In this document: positions 24,820 to 32,460 of the stretch, piece after piece | Layout of the letters: every line of letters begins with the position of its first letter | How positions within the stretch are numbered: the stretch's first letter is position 1 | DNA from: Melioribacter roseus | Lineage (GTDB): Bacteria; Bacteroidota; Ignavibacteria; Ignavibacteriales; Melioribacteraceae | Length of the DNA stretch: 32,460 nucleotides | Direction: 5' to 3' | NCBI GenBank assembly: GCA_020722085.1 | Contig: DYLN01000028.1 | Location: forward strand, 1 to 32,460 | Made by a program: the position numbers and the translations under genes | The notes under the pieces: model-generated | Seen by the model: the letters and a program-made list of their open reading frames with translations, nothing else | Told to the model about the DNA's origin: nothing | Database searches by the model: none

Positions 24820-26796
24820 TCATTGCGGCGCATCCGCAGTATATTTTTGTATGAGACTCTCTTGAATTTTACGGTCAAAATTTTCGGTGCCGGAAATCTG
24901 TTCTGCTAAAGATTTTCCGTCTAATTTATGATATTTCAAGACTTCAAGAGGTGTGCCGCATTCGGGATATTCACTCAAACCAAATTTCCGAAATTTTTTC
25001 CCTTCGATTGAATTTGATGAAACAAGCGACTCAAGAATTCGGTCGCCCAAGCCTCCAAATACCGAGTGGTCTTCAAGAACGTAAATAGAATTGTAATTTC
25101 GGGTTAAATTTTTCAGCCAGTTTTTGTCTATTCTATTCAGCCACGGCATGTTTACTACTTTCAGACCAAAGCCGGCTTTTTTAAGGTATTCCGAAGCAAT
25201 AAGAGCTTCGTGAAGCATTACAGGTCCGTAGCCGAATAAAATTGCATCTTCACCTTCGGTTAATTCTGTTCCGATTCCAATTTGAAATTTGTAGTCATCC
25301 GGCAATATAATTGTTTCCGGCGAAGGACCAATCACTAATCTGATTACGCAGCTTTCTTCTGCTTGGTTTACGCAAAACTCCACAACCTTTTTAGTTTCCA
25401 AACCGTTGCACGGCTGCATAATTATTACGTTCGGAAGAGCAATAAATAAAGAAATGTCGCGTACACTTTGATGTGATTTACCCGGTCCGGCGGGAATTAA
25501 TCCTGCAAAATGGCATGTATAAATCACTTTTGTTTTTTCGCCTGCATTGTTATAAATCTGTTCATTAGCGCGCGCCGCAAGAAAACTTGAAAATGTATTA
25601 ACAAAAGGAATCAAACCCATTCTTGCAAGTCCGCCTGCCATAGAAACCATGTCCTGCTCGGCAATTCCGTTTTCAATAAACCGGTCAGGGAATGTGTATT
25701 CAAACTTTCTAAGCTTGCAGTCGGCTGAGAGGTCGCCGTCAAGGACAATTATTTTGTCATTTGTTTTTGCCAGTTCTACGAGGGCGTCGCCGTATGCGTC
25801 TGTTACAAACTCTTTTTGAATTTTTGTTACAGTTTTTCCTTCCGCTTCATTGTCGGGAATTTCAATTTGTACGGCACCTAATTTTTCCGAAAGAATTTTA
25901 ATATTTTCTGAAAGTTCACTCAGTCCTTTTAAATAACTATCATCGTCCGGTGCACCGCTGTGCCATTTGTAATAAGTTTTGCCAGATACTGTTTCCGTCA
26001 CCGGTTTTTCCATGAAGGAAACACCTTTACCTTTTATCGTATCGGCGATTATCATTTTAGGTTTATCGTTAATTTTTTTCAGGTCGGTGAAAGTCTTTTT
26101 TAATATTTGGTAATTGTGACCGTCAATCCTAACAACGTGCCAGCCAAAGGAAGAAACTTTCTGAACAACATCTTCGATATTGTTCACATCTTTAACGAGC
26201 ATATCGGTTTGATACTTGTTATGGTCCATTATTGCGGTAATATTATTAATTTTTTGGTGAGCCGTGGCTTGGAGAGATTCCCAGATTTGTCCTTCTTGAA
26301 ATTCACCGTCGCCGGTCAATACATAAACATGCCCTTTATTTTTCTTGTAAGCTTTTGCCCATGCCATTCCTTTTGCTTTAGAGATTCCCATCCCAAGAGA
26401 GCCTGTGCTCGCTTCTATTCCAGGAATTCGTACTTCCGGATGTCCGTCTAAACCATGCAGACGTCTTAAACCAAGCAGTCTTTCTTCGGGCAGAATGCCC
26501 AAAGCATAAAACAAGGAATATAAACCGGGTACATCGTGACCTTTGGAAGAAAAATAAATATCTCTGTCGGCGGAATTTAATCCCGTCACAAAAATATTCA
26601 TTTCGTTTAAGTAAAGATACGTTGTAATATCCAGTGCACTCAAAGAAGAGCCGAGATGACCGGAGCCTGCTTTTTTAACGGCAACAAGTGTGTTGTATCT
26701 GCACATTTCAGCAAATAATTTCATTCTGGTTTCCCAGTCGCCGTTAAATGATTTTATTTTGTCAAACTCAGTTTTTTTAATTAACCCGTAAAGCAT
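24820..26796 (-). CDS. Transketolase-like enzyme, both halves in one chain
   Basis: A 658-residue thiamine-diphosphate enzyme. The N-terminal half has SGHLGSSLSALDI (about 44-56), SSKGHDVPGLY, the cofactor motif GDGEFQEGQIWE and DHNKYQTD. The C-terminal half begins near 330 with FVTDAYGDALVELA and contains ENGIAEQDMVSMAGGLA with the activating Glu, and a terminal domain with GYGPVMLHEALIA. The GHLGSSLS wording is closer to the two-subunit (archaeal-type) transketolases than to E. coli Tkt (GHPGxPMG), yet here both subunits are fused. The reaction is presumably two-carbon ketol transfer between sugar phosphates, but a specialised substrate is quite possible given the neighbouring IorA-like gene. 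The start lies 8 bp after a possible 41-residue ORF. Confidence 0.85.
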   Translation of the reverse strand: MLYGLIKKTEFDKIKSFNGDWETRMKLFAEMCRYNTLVAVKKAGSGHLGSSLSALDITTYLYLNEMNIFVTGLNSADRDIYFSSKGHDVPGLYSLFYALGILPEERLLGLRRLHGLDGHPEVRIPGIEASTGSLGMGISKAKGMAWAKAYKKNKGHVYVLTGDGEFQEGQIWESLQATAHQKINNITAIMDHNKYQTDMLVKDVNNIEDVVQKVSSFGWHVVRIDGHNYQILKKTFTDLKKINDKPKMIIADTIKGKGVSFMEKPVTETVSGKTYYKWHSGAPDDDSYLKGLSELSENIKILSEKLGAVQIEIPDNEAEGKTVTKIQKEFVTDAYGDALVELAKTNDKIIVLDGDLSADCKLRKFEYTFPDRFIENGIAEQDMVSMAGGLARMGLIPFVNTFSSFLAARANEQIYNNAGEKTKVIYTCHFAGLIPAGPGKSHQSVRDISLFIALPNVIIMQPCNGLETKKVVEFCVNQAEESCVIRLVIGPSPETIILPDDYKFQIGIGTELTEGEDAILFGYGPVMLHEALIASEYLKKAGFGLKVVNMPWLNRIDKNWLKNLTRNYNSIYVLEDHSVFGGLGDRILESLVSSNSIEGKKFRKFGLSEYPECGTPLEVLKYHKLDGKSLAEQISGTENFDRKIQESLIQKYTADAPQ

Positions 26797-26804
26797 TATT
26801 TTCT

Positions 26805-26930
26805 CTATTTTATTTTCTTAAGTTTAAAATCGATATTCTTGTAACCCAATAATTTCTGAACGAATCTGGCAAAACCGCCGCCGAGTATTTTGGCGTTAAT
26901 TTTTACCAATCCGATTTTCGGTACTACCAT
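26805..26930 (-). CDS. Possible 41-residue basic protein upstream of the transketolase-like gene
   Basis: An ATG at 26928..26930 opens 41 codons ending TAG at 26805..26807. The product is Lys-rich with a glycine triplet (ILGGGFARFVQKLLGY) and no signal or known motif. It ends 8 bp before the downstream ATG, which suggests coupling, and has a TAGCTTTG box about 49 bp upstream. No strong ribosome site is visible. It could be a leader peptide, a real small protein, or a chance frame. Confidence 0.4.
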   Translation of the reverse strand: MVVPKIGLVKINAKILGGGFARFVQKLLGYKNIDFKLKKIK

Positions 26931-26978
26931 TCGGTTACCATTAATTCATAATTAAAAAAAAGATATTTTTTATTGCAA

Positions 26979-26986
26979 CAAAGCTA
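26979..26986 (-). promoter_or_regulatory. Candidate -7 element for the transketolase operon
   Basis: TAGCTTTG on the minus strand is an exact TAnnTTTG match about 50 bp before the small ORF at 26930 and 183 bp before the transketolase-like start. No matching -33 TTTG/TTG was found at the usual distance, so support is partial. Confidence 0.35.
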
Positions 26987-27365
26987 ATTGATTTTAAGCT
27001 GAGATAAAATGAGAAAAGATGAAATAATAGTTAAATTGAACTGCCGTTGGTATTATAAATGCTAATAAGCCGGATACAAGTTTTTTCTTCATAATTATTA
27101 TGATAAAATAATTTTTATACTCAAATTGACTGCCTAAAAATTGATTGGTTACAAAAACCGCTGAAAGGTTTACAAAAGAATGAGAAAAAGCAAGGGTTTC
27201 AAACCGTTTTAATGGTTTATAAATGCAAGCAGTCAACTTGAGGCTCAATAACCCTGCAAGCAGAATATTTTTCATCACACTGACATATACTAAAAATTGC
27301 GAAAACAGGCAAATTTCAGGTCGTTGTCAGTAGCAGCTATGTAACAAAATTTTTTTCGATAATCT
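26987..27365. other. Intergenic stretch without a supported gene
   Basis: About 380 bp of AT-rich sequence between divergent transcription units. A minus-strand frame of 94 codons (26994..27278) has an irregular hydrophobic composition, no ribosome site and no recognisable domain, and I do not call it. No repeat or RNA was recognised. The gap should contain the promoter of the methyltransferase gene at 27366. Confidence 0.5.
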
Positions 27366-28112
27366 ATGCTATTTAAAGATTATTTTTCCACTCAATCGTC
27401 AATCTATTCGAAGTATAGACCGTCATATCCGCGGGAATTGTTCGAATATCTTGCTTCGATTTCGCCGTCAAAAAATATTGCATGGGATTGTGCAACCGGC
27501 AGCGGTCAGGCTGCAATCGGATTGGCTGAATTCTTTGAAAGTGTAATAGCAACGGATGCAAGTGAGCAGCAGCTAAAAAATGCTAAGCTGCATCCGAAAG
27601 TGAAATATAAACTATCTAAGGCAGAGGAAACGGATTTTCCGGCGGAGTATTTTGATTTAATTACTGTTGCACAGGCACTTCATTGGCTTGATATCAGCAA
27701 ATTTTTTAAGGAAGTAAAAAGAGTACTTAAGCCTGGGGGAATAATTGCGGTATCACTATATTCACTCGTTGAATCGGACGATGAGATTAATGAAATAATA
27801 GATGATTTTTACAATAATATAGTAGATTCGTATTGGCCCGCCGAAAGAAAATTTGTAGACAGACTGTATGAAAATATTCCATTTCCTTTCAAAGAAATCA
27901 AAGCGCCAAAATTCTTAATGAAGACTTTTTGGAACTGCGAACATCTTTTTGGATACCTTGAATCGTGGTCGGCAGTGCAAAGGTACAAAGAACAAAATGG
28001 CAGCAATCCCATAGATTTAATTAGAGAAAAAATTTATAAAATTTGGGGAAACCCTGAAGAACAGAAGGAATTAAAGTGGCCTCTTGTGTTGAAAGTGGGA
28101 GTAAAAAATTAA
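27366..28112 (+). CDS. SAM-dependent class I methyltransferase
   Basis: A 248-residue cytoplasmic protein. The opening YSKYRPSYPRELFEYL is typical of Methyltransf_11 family proteins. Motif I is DCATGSGQAA (about 41-50), with an acidic residue ATDAS at the end of the next strand for the ribose of S-adenosylmethionine. Motif IV is FDLITVAQALHWLD and the post-motif is VLKPGGIIAV. The substrate cannot be told. It is a lone plus-strand gene, ending 14 bp from the convergent deacetylase gene. An AT-rich inverted repeat (aaaaatt / aattttt) between the two ends may act as a weak bidirectional terminator. Confidence 0.87.
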   Translation: MLFKDYFSTQSSIYSKYRPSYPRELFEYLASISPSKNIAWDCATGSGQAAIGLAEFFESVIATDASEQQLKNAKLHPKVKYKLSKAEETDFPAEYFDLITVAQALHWLDISKFFKEVKRVLKPGGIIAVSLYSLVESDDEINEIIDDFYNNIVDSYWPAERKFVDRLYENIPFPFKEIKAPKFLMKTFWNCEHLFGYLESWSAVQRYKEQNGSNPIDLIREKIYKIWGNPEEQKELKWPLVLKVGVKN

Positions 28113-28126
28113 ACTCCAATCAATTT

Positions 28127-29014
28127 TTAATACTCAATTCCCGGCGGCTCCTTCATATTTTCCAAACCTACTTTTTCTATTAATTCTTTATAAGTGATCA
28201 GCCTAATATTATTCGATTTGATTATCTCTAAAAATTTTTGGGAAATTAATGCATTTAATTCTCCTTGACGGTTTTTACTCATCTCTTTTAAACCGTTGGG
28301 ATTAAGGTCTATCATTGCACGAAGTTCGGGATTATCCATTCCAATGTGACATACAAGTAAATTCACATTGCCCGAATTAATTTTTTGCAGTCGTATATAC
28401 AAACTGTCAGCTTTATGTTCAATTGGATCAGCATACATGCTTTGCATATCAACTTCACCGAGATATCTTGAAATTCCGAGCTTATATTCATTTGCCAGTT
28501 TAACTAATATTTTTCTGTATTCGGGTTTTTCTACTAAAGTGCCCATGTGGTAATCAACATATTTTATGTCCAATCCAGAGTTAATTGCTCTTTCAATTTG
28601 TGCACGTATTTCTGTTTCAATTTCATCGAGCTTGGGATTATTACCGTTAAAAGCAGAACGGGTGGGAAAGAAATAGCCTGTGCTGTCTGTCAGACTGGGA
28701 ACCGCACTTTTGCCGGAAACAGGTCCCCATTTGTAATTTTTCCATTCAGAATTTAATGTAAGATGGATACCAGAAGTTACGTGCTTTGCTTCTTTTAGAA
28801 TATCAACTGCTTCCTGGTACCACGGACACGGGAACATCACCGAAGCGGAAAAAGGTATTCCGGTTTTAATTAATTCCTTAACTGCCATATTTACCGAGTG
28901 CGACATTCCAATGTCGTCACATCGAATAAGAAGTTTTACTTCATTTGTTTTTTGTGCAAGGCTTAAAGAAGAATTAATAAGAATAATTACGGCAAGCAAA
29001 AAAATATTCTTCAT
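28127..29014 (-). CDS. Secreted YdjC/ChbG-family carbohydrate deacetylase
   Basis: A 295-residue protein with a signal peptide (residues 1-20, ending LAQ). The metal-binding opening RCDDIGMSHSVN (Asp33, Asp34), the GIHLTLNSEW motif and YVDYHMG with its conserved His are characteristic of the YdjC/ChbG/HpnK family, which removes acetyl groups from amino sugars such as diacetylchitobiose. Export suggests it acts on a periplasmic or extracellular glycan. It starts 54 bp after the amidase gene stop in the same orientation, so the two may be co-transcribed, but they share no clear pathway. Confidence 0.84.
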   Translation of the reverse strand: MKNIFLLAVIILINSSLSLAQKTNEVKLLIRCDDIGMSHSVNMAVKELIKTGIPFSASVMFPCPWYQEAVDILKEAKHVTSGIHLTLNSEWKNYKWGPVSGKSAVPSLTDSTGYFFPTRSAFNGNNPKLDEIETEIRAQIERAINSGLDIKYVDYHMGTLVEKPEYRKILVKLANEYKLGISRYLGEVDMQSMYADPIEHKADSLYIRLQKINSGNVNLLVCHIGMDNPELRAMIDLNPNGLKEMSKNRQGELNALISQKFLEIIKSNNIRLITYKELIEKVGLENMKEPPGIEY

Positions 29015-29068
29015 TTCGATTTCCTGTTTTATTGTTTTTATGAGTTCCGCATTAATTGCCGGCGATTT

Positions 29069-30784
29069 CTATTGTATCTTAGTCAAAAGCGGATGCTTTA
29101 AATGAAAATCCGTTGCATCCTGAAATGCTTTTGCAGCAGCAATAATTCTTCCTTCGTCAAATAATCTTCCGATAAAAGTAATACTTGTCGGTGTTCCTTC
29201 TTCGGAGAATCCATCAGGGACAACAACGCAAGGGTGCCCAGTTAAATTTGTCAGTAATAAATTATCACCTTCCCAGGAGGGTGAGACATACATGTCGACT
29301 GTATTCATTAACTCATTCATTTTCTGAATCAATAAATAGCGGATGCGGTTTGCATTTATATATTCAACAGCGGGAATAAACCGTGCTGCTCTAAAAACAT
29401 TAGGCCATGCATTTTTGATTTGACGAACCATCTTATCATCCTTGCCGCTTCGTGTTAATTCATCGAATGCTGCCGCCGCCTCGGCGTTGAGTATAAATGA
29501 AATGTCATTTACTGGCAGATCGGGCAGTTCAATAGGCGTCAAATTTGCCCCTAATTTTTTTAGAGTTTCGAGTGCAAGTGAATCGTTTTTGTGAAATGTA
29601 TATTTTTTATCGAAGTCTTTTTTCAAATAACCGATTCTCAGTTTTTTGAAATCAATCTTCGGATTATAATTAAACGGAAAATCATAAAGAGTTTGATCGA
29701 TTCCATCCTGCCCTTTAATTGCATCGAAAACAATTGCAAGGTCTTCGGCATTTCTGCAAATCGGTCCGATTTTATCCATTGACCAGCTCAATGCCATAGC
29801 GCCGGTACGACTAACCCTTCCGTAAGTAGGGCGTAATCCGCTTACACCGCAGACGGTTGAAGGAGAAACTATTGAGCCCCATGTTTCCGTGCCGATCGCA
29901 AATGGAACTAAACCTGCAGAAGTTGCGGCAGCCGATCCAGCAGAAGAACCGCTTGATCCTTTTGTTGTGTCCCACGGATTTCTCGTTTTACCGCCGAACC
30001 AAACATCACCCCACGCTAATGCACCCATAGACAACTTTGCGATTAATACTGCTCCGGCATCTTCCAGTTTTTTAACAACAGTTGCATTCTCATCGATGTA
30101 CTGGTTTTCGTATGGTTTTGCACCCCATGTAGTTTTGTAATTTTTTACAGCTAATAAATCTTTTACGCCAAATGGAATCCCGTGAAGCATTCCTTTATAT
30201 TTCCCGGCAGCAATTTCTTCATCAGCTTTTTTCGCCTGTTGTAGAGCATGTTCTTCCGTTAGAGTGATTACACAATGAAGTTTCGGTCCATATTTTTTCA
30301 ATCGTTCCAAGAAAAATTTGGTTATCTCAGTTGAGGTAATTTGTTTTGTCTTGATCAGGTGCGCTAGCTTTCCTATCGAATAAAAAGCTAGATCTTCAGG
30401 ATCAGCAGGTTTATTAGTTTTTGAATAATCACTGTACGAAATAGCCTTTTGTTTCTCGTTAAACTTAAAATCGACTGGGATCGGGTTGAATAATATCGCG
30501 GGCGGAACAGCATTGTTAAGATTAACTTTTCGCAGATTGATATAATTATTTAATTGTTCATTCAATGCATCCAGCATTGAATCGCGTTTTGCATCGGTAA
30601 AACTTAGACCAATAATTCTTTCTGCGTTTTCAACCGTCTCTTTGTTTATTTTTTCCAGGGTAGAAGGGGAAAAATAAAAAGCGGTAATTGACATGATTAT
30701 TACAGCGAGCCACCCGCTCCGACCGCAGAGCGAGGCGAGCAGCTTTGTGGTCAACAGCGAAGTGATTGGAGTGGAGTTATTCAT
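29069..30784 (-). CDS. Membrane-anchored or exported amidase (amidase signature family)
   Basis: A 571-residue protein. Residues 9-37 form a hydrophobic signal/anchor, interrupted by CGRSG. A helical region (40-130) precedes the amidase domain. The catalytic triad is visible: Lys208 in GVKDL, Ser280 in KGSSGSS and the nucleophile Ser304 in ETWGSIVSPS. The triad spacing agrees with fatty acid amide hydrolase. The substrate is unknown, and the extra N-terminal region separates it from the GatA tRNA amidotransferase subunit. A ribosome site (agaggt) 5 bp before the ATG supports the chosen start. The signal region contains a copy of the GC-rich dispersed repeat in frame (30713..30740), an unusual origin for part of a signal sequence. 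Confidence 0.86.
   Translation of the reverse strand: MNNSTPITSLLTTKLLASLCGRSGWLAVIIMSITAFYFSPSTLEKINKETVENAERIIGLSFTDAKRDSMLDALNEQLNNYINLRKVNLNNAVPPAILFNPIPVDFKFNEKQKAISYSDYSKTNKPADPEDLAFYSIGKLAHLIKTKQITSTEITKFFLERLKKYGPKLHCVITLTEEHALQQAKKADEEIAAGKYKGMLHGIPFGVKDLLAVKNYKTTWGAKPYENQYIDENATVVKKLEDAGAVLIAKLSMGALAWGDVWFGGKTRNPWDTTKGSSGSSAGSAAATSAGLVPFAIGTETWGSIVSPSTVCGVSGLRPTYGRVSRTGAMALSWSMDKIGPICRNAEDLAIVFDAIKGQDGIDQTLYDFPFNYNPKIDFKKLRIGYLKKDFDKKYTFHKNDSLALETLKKLGANLTPIELPDLPVNDISFILNAEAAAAFDELTRSGKDDKMVRQIKNAWPNVFRAARFIPAVEYINANRIRYLLIQKMNELMNTVDMYVSPSWEGDNLLLTNLTGHPCVVVPDGFSEEGTPTSITFIGRLFDEGRIIAAAKAFQDATDFHLKHPLLTKIQ
30713..30740 (-). repeat. GC-rich REP-like core, copy 3, inside the amidase signal region
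   Basis: Plus-strand cccgctccgaccgcagagcg, followed by aggcgagc, matches the cores at 663..682 (reverse complement) and 10508..10530. It encodes, in frame, the segment around LASLCGRSGWLA of the amidase N terminus. Confidence 0.6.
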
Positions 30785-30853
30785 TGATACCTCTACTAAA
30801 TTTTTTTATTTGTAAACAAATTATCTGTAAGTTTTTTCAAATTCAATAGAAGT

Positions 30854-30886
30854 ATGAGTGAGGGCAGCTATCAAACCCTCACTCAT
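30854..30886. terminator. Perfect 11-bp hairpin between the 115-residue gene and the amidase gene
   Basis: ATGAGTGAGGG (30854..30864) and CCCTCACTCAT (30876..30886) are perfectly inverted around an 11-nt loop. It follows the minus-strand gene at 30916 by 29 bp. No T-run directly follows on the minus strand, so a terminator, processing site or operator for the amidase gene are all possible. Confidence 0.5.
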
Positions 30887-30915
30887 TAAGGAGGTGCTTC
30901 TTCAGGAGAAGAGAA

Positions 30916-31263
30916 CTAAACTTTCGGCAGTTCTTCTATTTTATAAAGTTCACTTATTAATTCAGCAAAATCTGTAATCGAGTTTTCGGGTACTGATAAA
31001 AACTCTTTGATTCTGCTACGAACTTCCTCCTGCTTTAAATTATTATAAGTAATTCCTTTTACAGTTCTTATAATCTCGTCGAATTTTTTTGCTGTTCTTT
31101 CAATATTATTTTTTAGCTGCTGTTCATTTATTCCTTGCTGCCAGCAGGAAAGGTTTTTCATTAAAATATTTTTTGATTCTGGAAAAGTATAGTGAACCTG
31201 ACCAATTATTTTAAGTGTAGTCCACGTTTTAAAACAATACGGATTATTGATATCCCAATCCAA
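30916..31263 (-). CDS. Conserved-looking hypothetical protein, TTG start
   Basis: A 115-residue cytoplasmic, mostly helical protein. The opening MDWDINNPYCFKTWTTLKIIGQ is followed by charged helices (NNIERTAKKFDEIIRTVKG, EEVRSRIKEFLSV) and an acidic C-terminal helix. No signal, membrane segment or catalytic motif is seen, and I do not recognise the family. The start is a TTG at 31261..31263, strongly supported by aaggagg (31272..31278) with an 8-nt spacer and by a TAAATTTG box at 31291..31298. The first in-frame ATG is 34 codons later and has no such site. Confidence 0.75.
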   Translation of the reverse strand: MDWDINNPYCFKTWTTLKIIGQVHYTFPESKNILMKNLSCWQQGINEQQLKNNIERTAKKFDEIIRTVKGITYNNLKQEEVRSRIKEFLSVPENSITDFAELISELYKIEELPKV

Positions 31264-31290
31264 ATTTATGCCCTCCTTAAATTAGACCTG

Positions 31291-31298
31291 CAAATTTA
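31291..31298 (-). promoter_or_regulatory. Candidate -7 element for the 115-residue gene
   Basis: TAAATTTG on the minus strand, an exact TAnnTTTG match, lies 28 bp before the TTG start and just upstream of the ribosome site. No clear -33 element is seen. Confidence 0.4.
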
Positions 31299-31585
31299 AG
31301 GGTAAATGCAAAAAAGCGAATCAGTATAAGTACGTATGTTTTTAAAGGGTACGAAAAATGCTGCGAATTTGGCTCAAAATCGAAAGATTTTGGGGCAAAA
31401 AAATCAAAAAAAATTTTCAAGTTGGCGAAAAATTGCTTGCAGAAGCGGGATTTTTATGCTAAAAGGAATAAAATTCTCAAGAGAAATCTTATCGAATGGT
31501 CAAATGACTGAATGGAGTATTAGTTACCATTCTCCGAAGAGTACCATGAAAATTCAATTCCGCTGTCAGCTTTCTATATCACGTT
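31299..31585. other. Intergenic stretch with a small hairpin
   Basis: No supported gene. A plus-strand 92-codon frame (31336..31614) is Lys/Arg/Ser-rich without domain or ribosome site and overlaps the end of the convergent beta-barrel gene. A hairpin, ctcaaaatc (31373..31381) with gattttggg (31386..31394) around a GAAA tetraloop, is present and is followed by A-rich sequence rather than a T-run. Confidence 0.45.
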
Positions 31586-32227
31586 TTATTTGCCGTATTG
31601 AAATCCCAAGGTAATTAAAAAACCGGACGGATTAACTTTGTATGTGTAACCGCTTGTATTGCCCTCGGAGGCGCCAGCGAAATAAAATCTCGGTTCGATA
31701 AAAATTTTGCCTATTAAAACCCTGCCAAATATTGTAAAGAAAAGTTTTCCTCCGTTCTTGTTATCGGAGTAATTCCCCGGTATGGGGAAAATTCCTCCGC
31801 CTGCAGTGCTGTAATTAACACTGTAAAAATAAAGGTAGTATCCTAAACCGAGTCCGGCATATAACTTTGTAGCTGCGTCGGGAATATCGGCAAGCTGGTA
31901 ACCAAAGTTAACATGAATGGGAATAAGTATGATTGTCTGGTCGGAAATATCAGGTTTAGGATTATTATAAATGTCGATTGTTTTCTTCATGTAAAAATCT
32001 ATGTCTCCACTTAAGAAGAAATCTAATTTGTTGAATTGAGTTATTCCGTCAACGCCGAGAAGTAAACCGTTGTTTAAGCCGCTGCCCGGATTATAAAAGC
32101 CAAATTTTCCGCTGTAGTATTGCGTAAGAGTTGATTCACTTGCTTCCTGTTCATTCTTTTCTGTTTGAGCAAATGTAAAACAGGACGCAGCAAAAACAAA
32201 GATAAAGACATATATAGCTTTTTTCAT
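31586..32227 (-). CDS. Outer-membrane beta-barrel protein, unassigned
   Basis: A 213-residue protein with a signal peptide (residues 1-20, ending FAQ), a short acidic linker (TEKNEQEASE) and alternating strand-like segments (GKFGFYNPGSG, DFFLSGDIDFY, LYAGLGLGYYLYFYS, IFIEPRFYFAG), ending GFQYGK. It fits an outer-membrane barrel of the small OmpW/OmpA-like size class, without a recognised family. A ribosome site (aaaggg) precedes the start. It is not linked by spacing to the gene at 30916..31263. Confidence 0.72.
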   Translation of the reverse strand: MKKAIYVFIFVFAASCFTFAQTEKNEQEASESTLTQYYSGKFGFYNPGSGLNNGLLLGVDGITQFNKLDFFLSGDIDFYMKKTIDIYNNPKPDISDQTIILIPIHVNFGYQLADIPDAATKLYAGLGLGYYLYFYSVNYSTAGGGIFPIPGNYSDNKNGGKLFFTIFGRVLIGKIFIEPRFYFAGASEGNTSGYTYKVNPSGFLITLGFQYGK

Positions 32228-32460
32228 TTGAGATTCCCTTTATCTATTTAATATTACAATTAAATATAGCTTATTAATACTAAGTTTTCTATGCCGGCTG
32301 TTGCATGAAATCAATTTATTGTTTCCTTTGTTGTTCTTCTTATGAACAGTTTTTTGTTAAATAAGTAGCTAGTGCCATTTCAAATTAATTAGGTTACATT
32401 TTTTGTAATATACTCATACTAAAATGGTTTTCGTATGGCAATAATGTATATAGAGTTATA
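32228..32460. other. AT-rich upstream region at window edge
   Basis: It holds the ribosome site of the beta-barrel gene and probably its promoter, although no exact TAnnTTTG box was found on the minus strand. A small inverted repeat, ttaca and tgtaa around a T-run, occurs near 32394..32410. Nothing else was recognised. Confidence 0.3.

Noticed and set aside
26994-27278. 94-codon minus-strand frame with a hydrophobic start
   Set aside because: Irregular composition, no ribosome site or promoter, no recognisable domain; probably chance in AT-rich DNA.
31336-31614. 92-codon plus-strand frame
   Set aside because: Basic, low-information sequence without ribosome site; overlaps the end of the beta-barrel gene.

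Overview
The window reads as an AT-rich chromosomal segment from the Bacteroidota/Chlorobiota side of the tree, most likely Ignavibacteria or a close relative. Three things point there: a type IX secretion (T9SS) C-terminal sorting domain of the NYPNPFNP type on the protein at 14594..16552, many small signal-peptide-bearing beta-barrel proteins, and several candidate promoters of the TAnnTTTG type. The assignment is an inference from gene style, not from a marker gene.

Layout. 1..858 is decayed or repetitive: a frameshifted remnant of an integron-type tyrosine recombinase, an exact 46-bp direct repeat and a GC-rich REP-like core. 859..20531, all on the minus strand, is a large electron-transfer locus. 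Read in the direction of transcription it holds: (a) a three-gene quinone-oxidoreductase module (Tat-exported four-cluster Fe-S protein, NrfD/HybB membrane subunit, 13-heme cytochrome); (b) two genes that look inserted (outer-membrane beta-barrel and a T9SS-secreted zinc phospholipase C-like protein); (c) a sensory module (sensor kinase with two c-type heme sites, then two receiver-GcvH-like response regulators without a DNA-binding domain); (d) a second quinone module present in two versions, one split (19-heme cytochrome overlapping a cytochrome b gene) and one fused (16 hemes plus cytochrome b in one chain); (e) an outer-membrane module (tetraheme c554-like protein, beta-barrel porin, 14-heme cytochrome) closed by a terminator; and (f) a seven-heme lipoprotein followed by a strong terminator. 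Counting CXXCH and CX4CH motifs gives about 75 c-type heme sites in this locus. The likely job is moving electrons from the quinone pool across the periplasm and outer membrane to an extracellular acceptor, under control of a heme-containing sensor.

20716..32227 is mixed housekeeping and accessory sequence: a triple fusion chorismate mutase / prephenate dehydratase-ACT / DAHP synthase (plus strand), beta-barrel proteins, an adjacent pair of thiamine-diphosphate enzymes (full-length transketolase-like and a short IorA-like protein) with a possible 41-residue upstream ORF, a SAM methyltransferase, a secreted YdjC/ChbG-type deacetylase, a membrane-anchored amidase whose signal region contains a copy of the dispersed GC-rich repeat, and two unassigned genes.

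I saw no tRNA, rRNA, CRISPR array, intact insertion sequence or replication origin.
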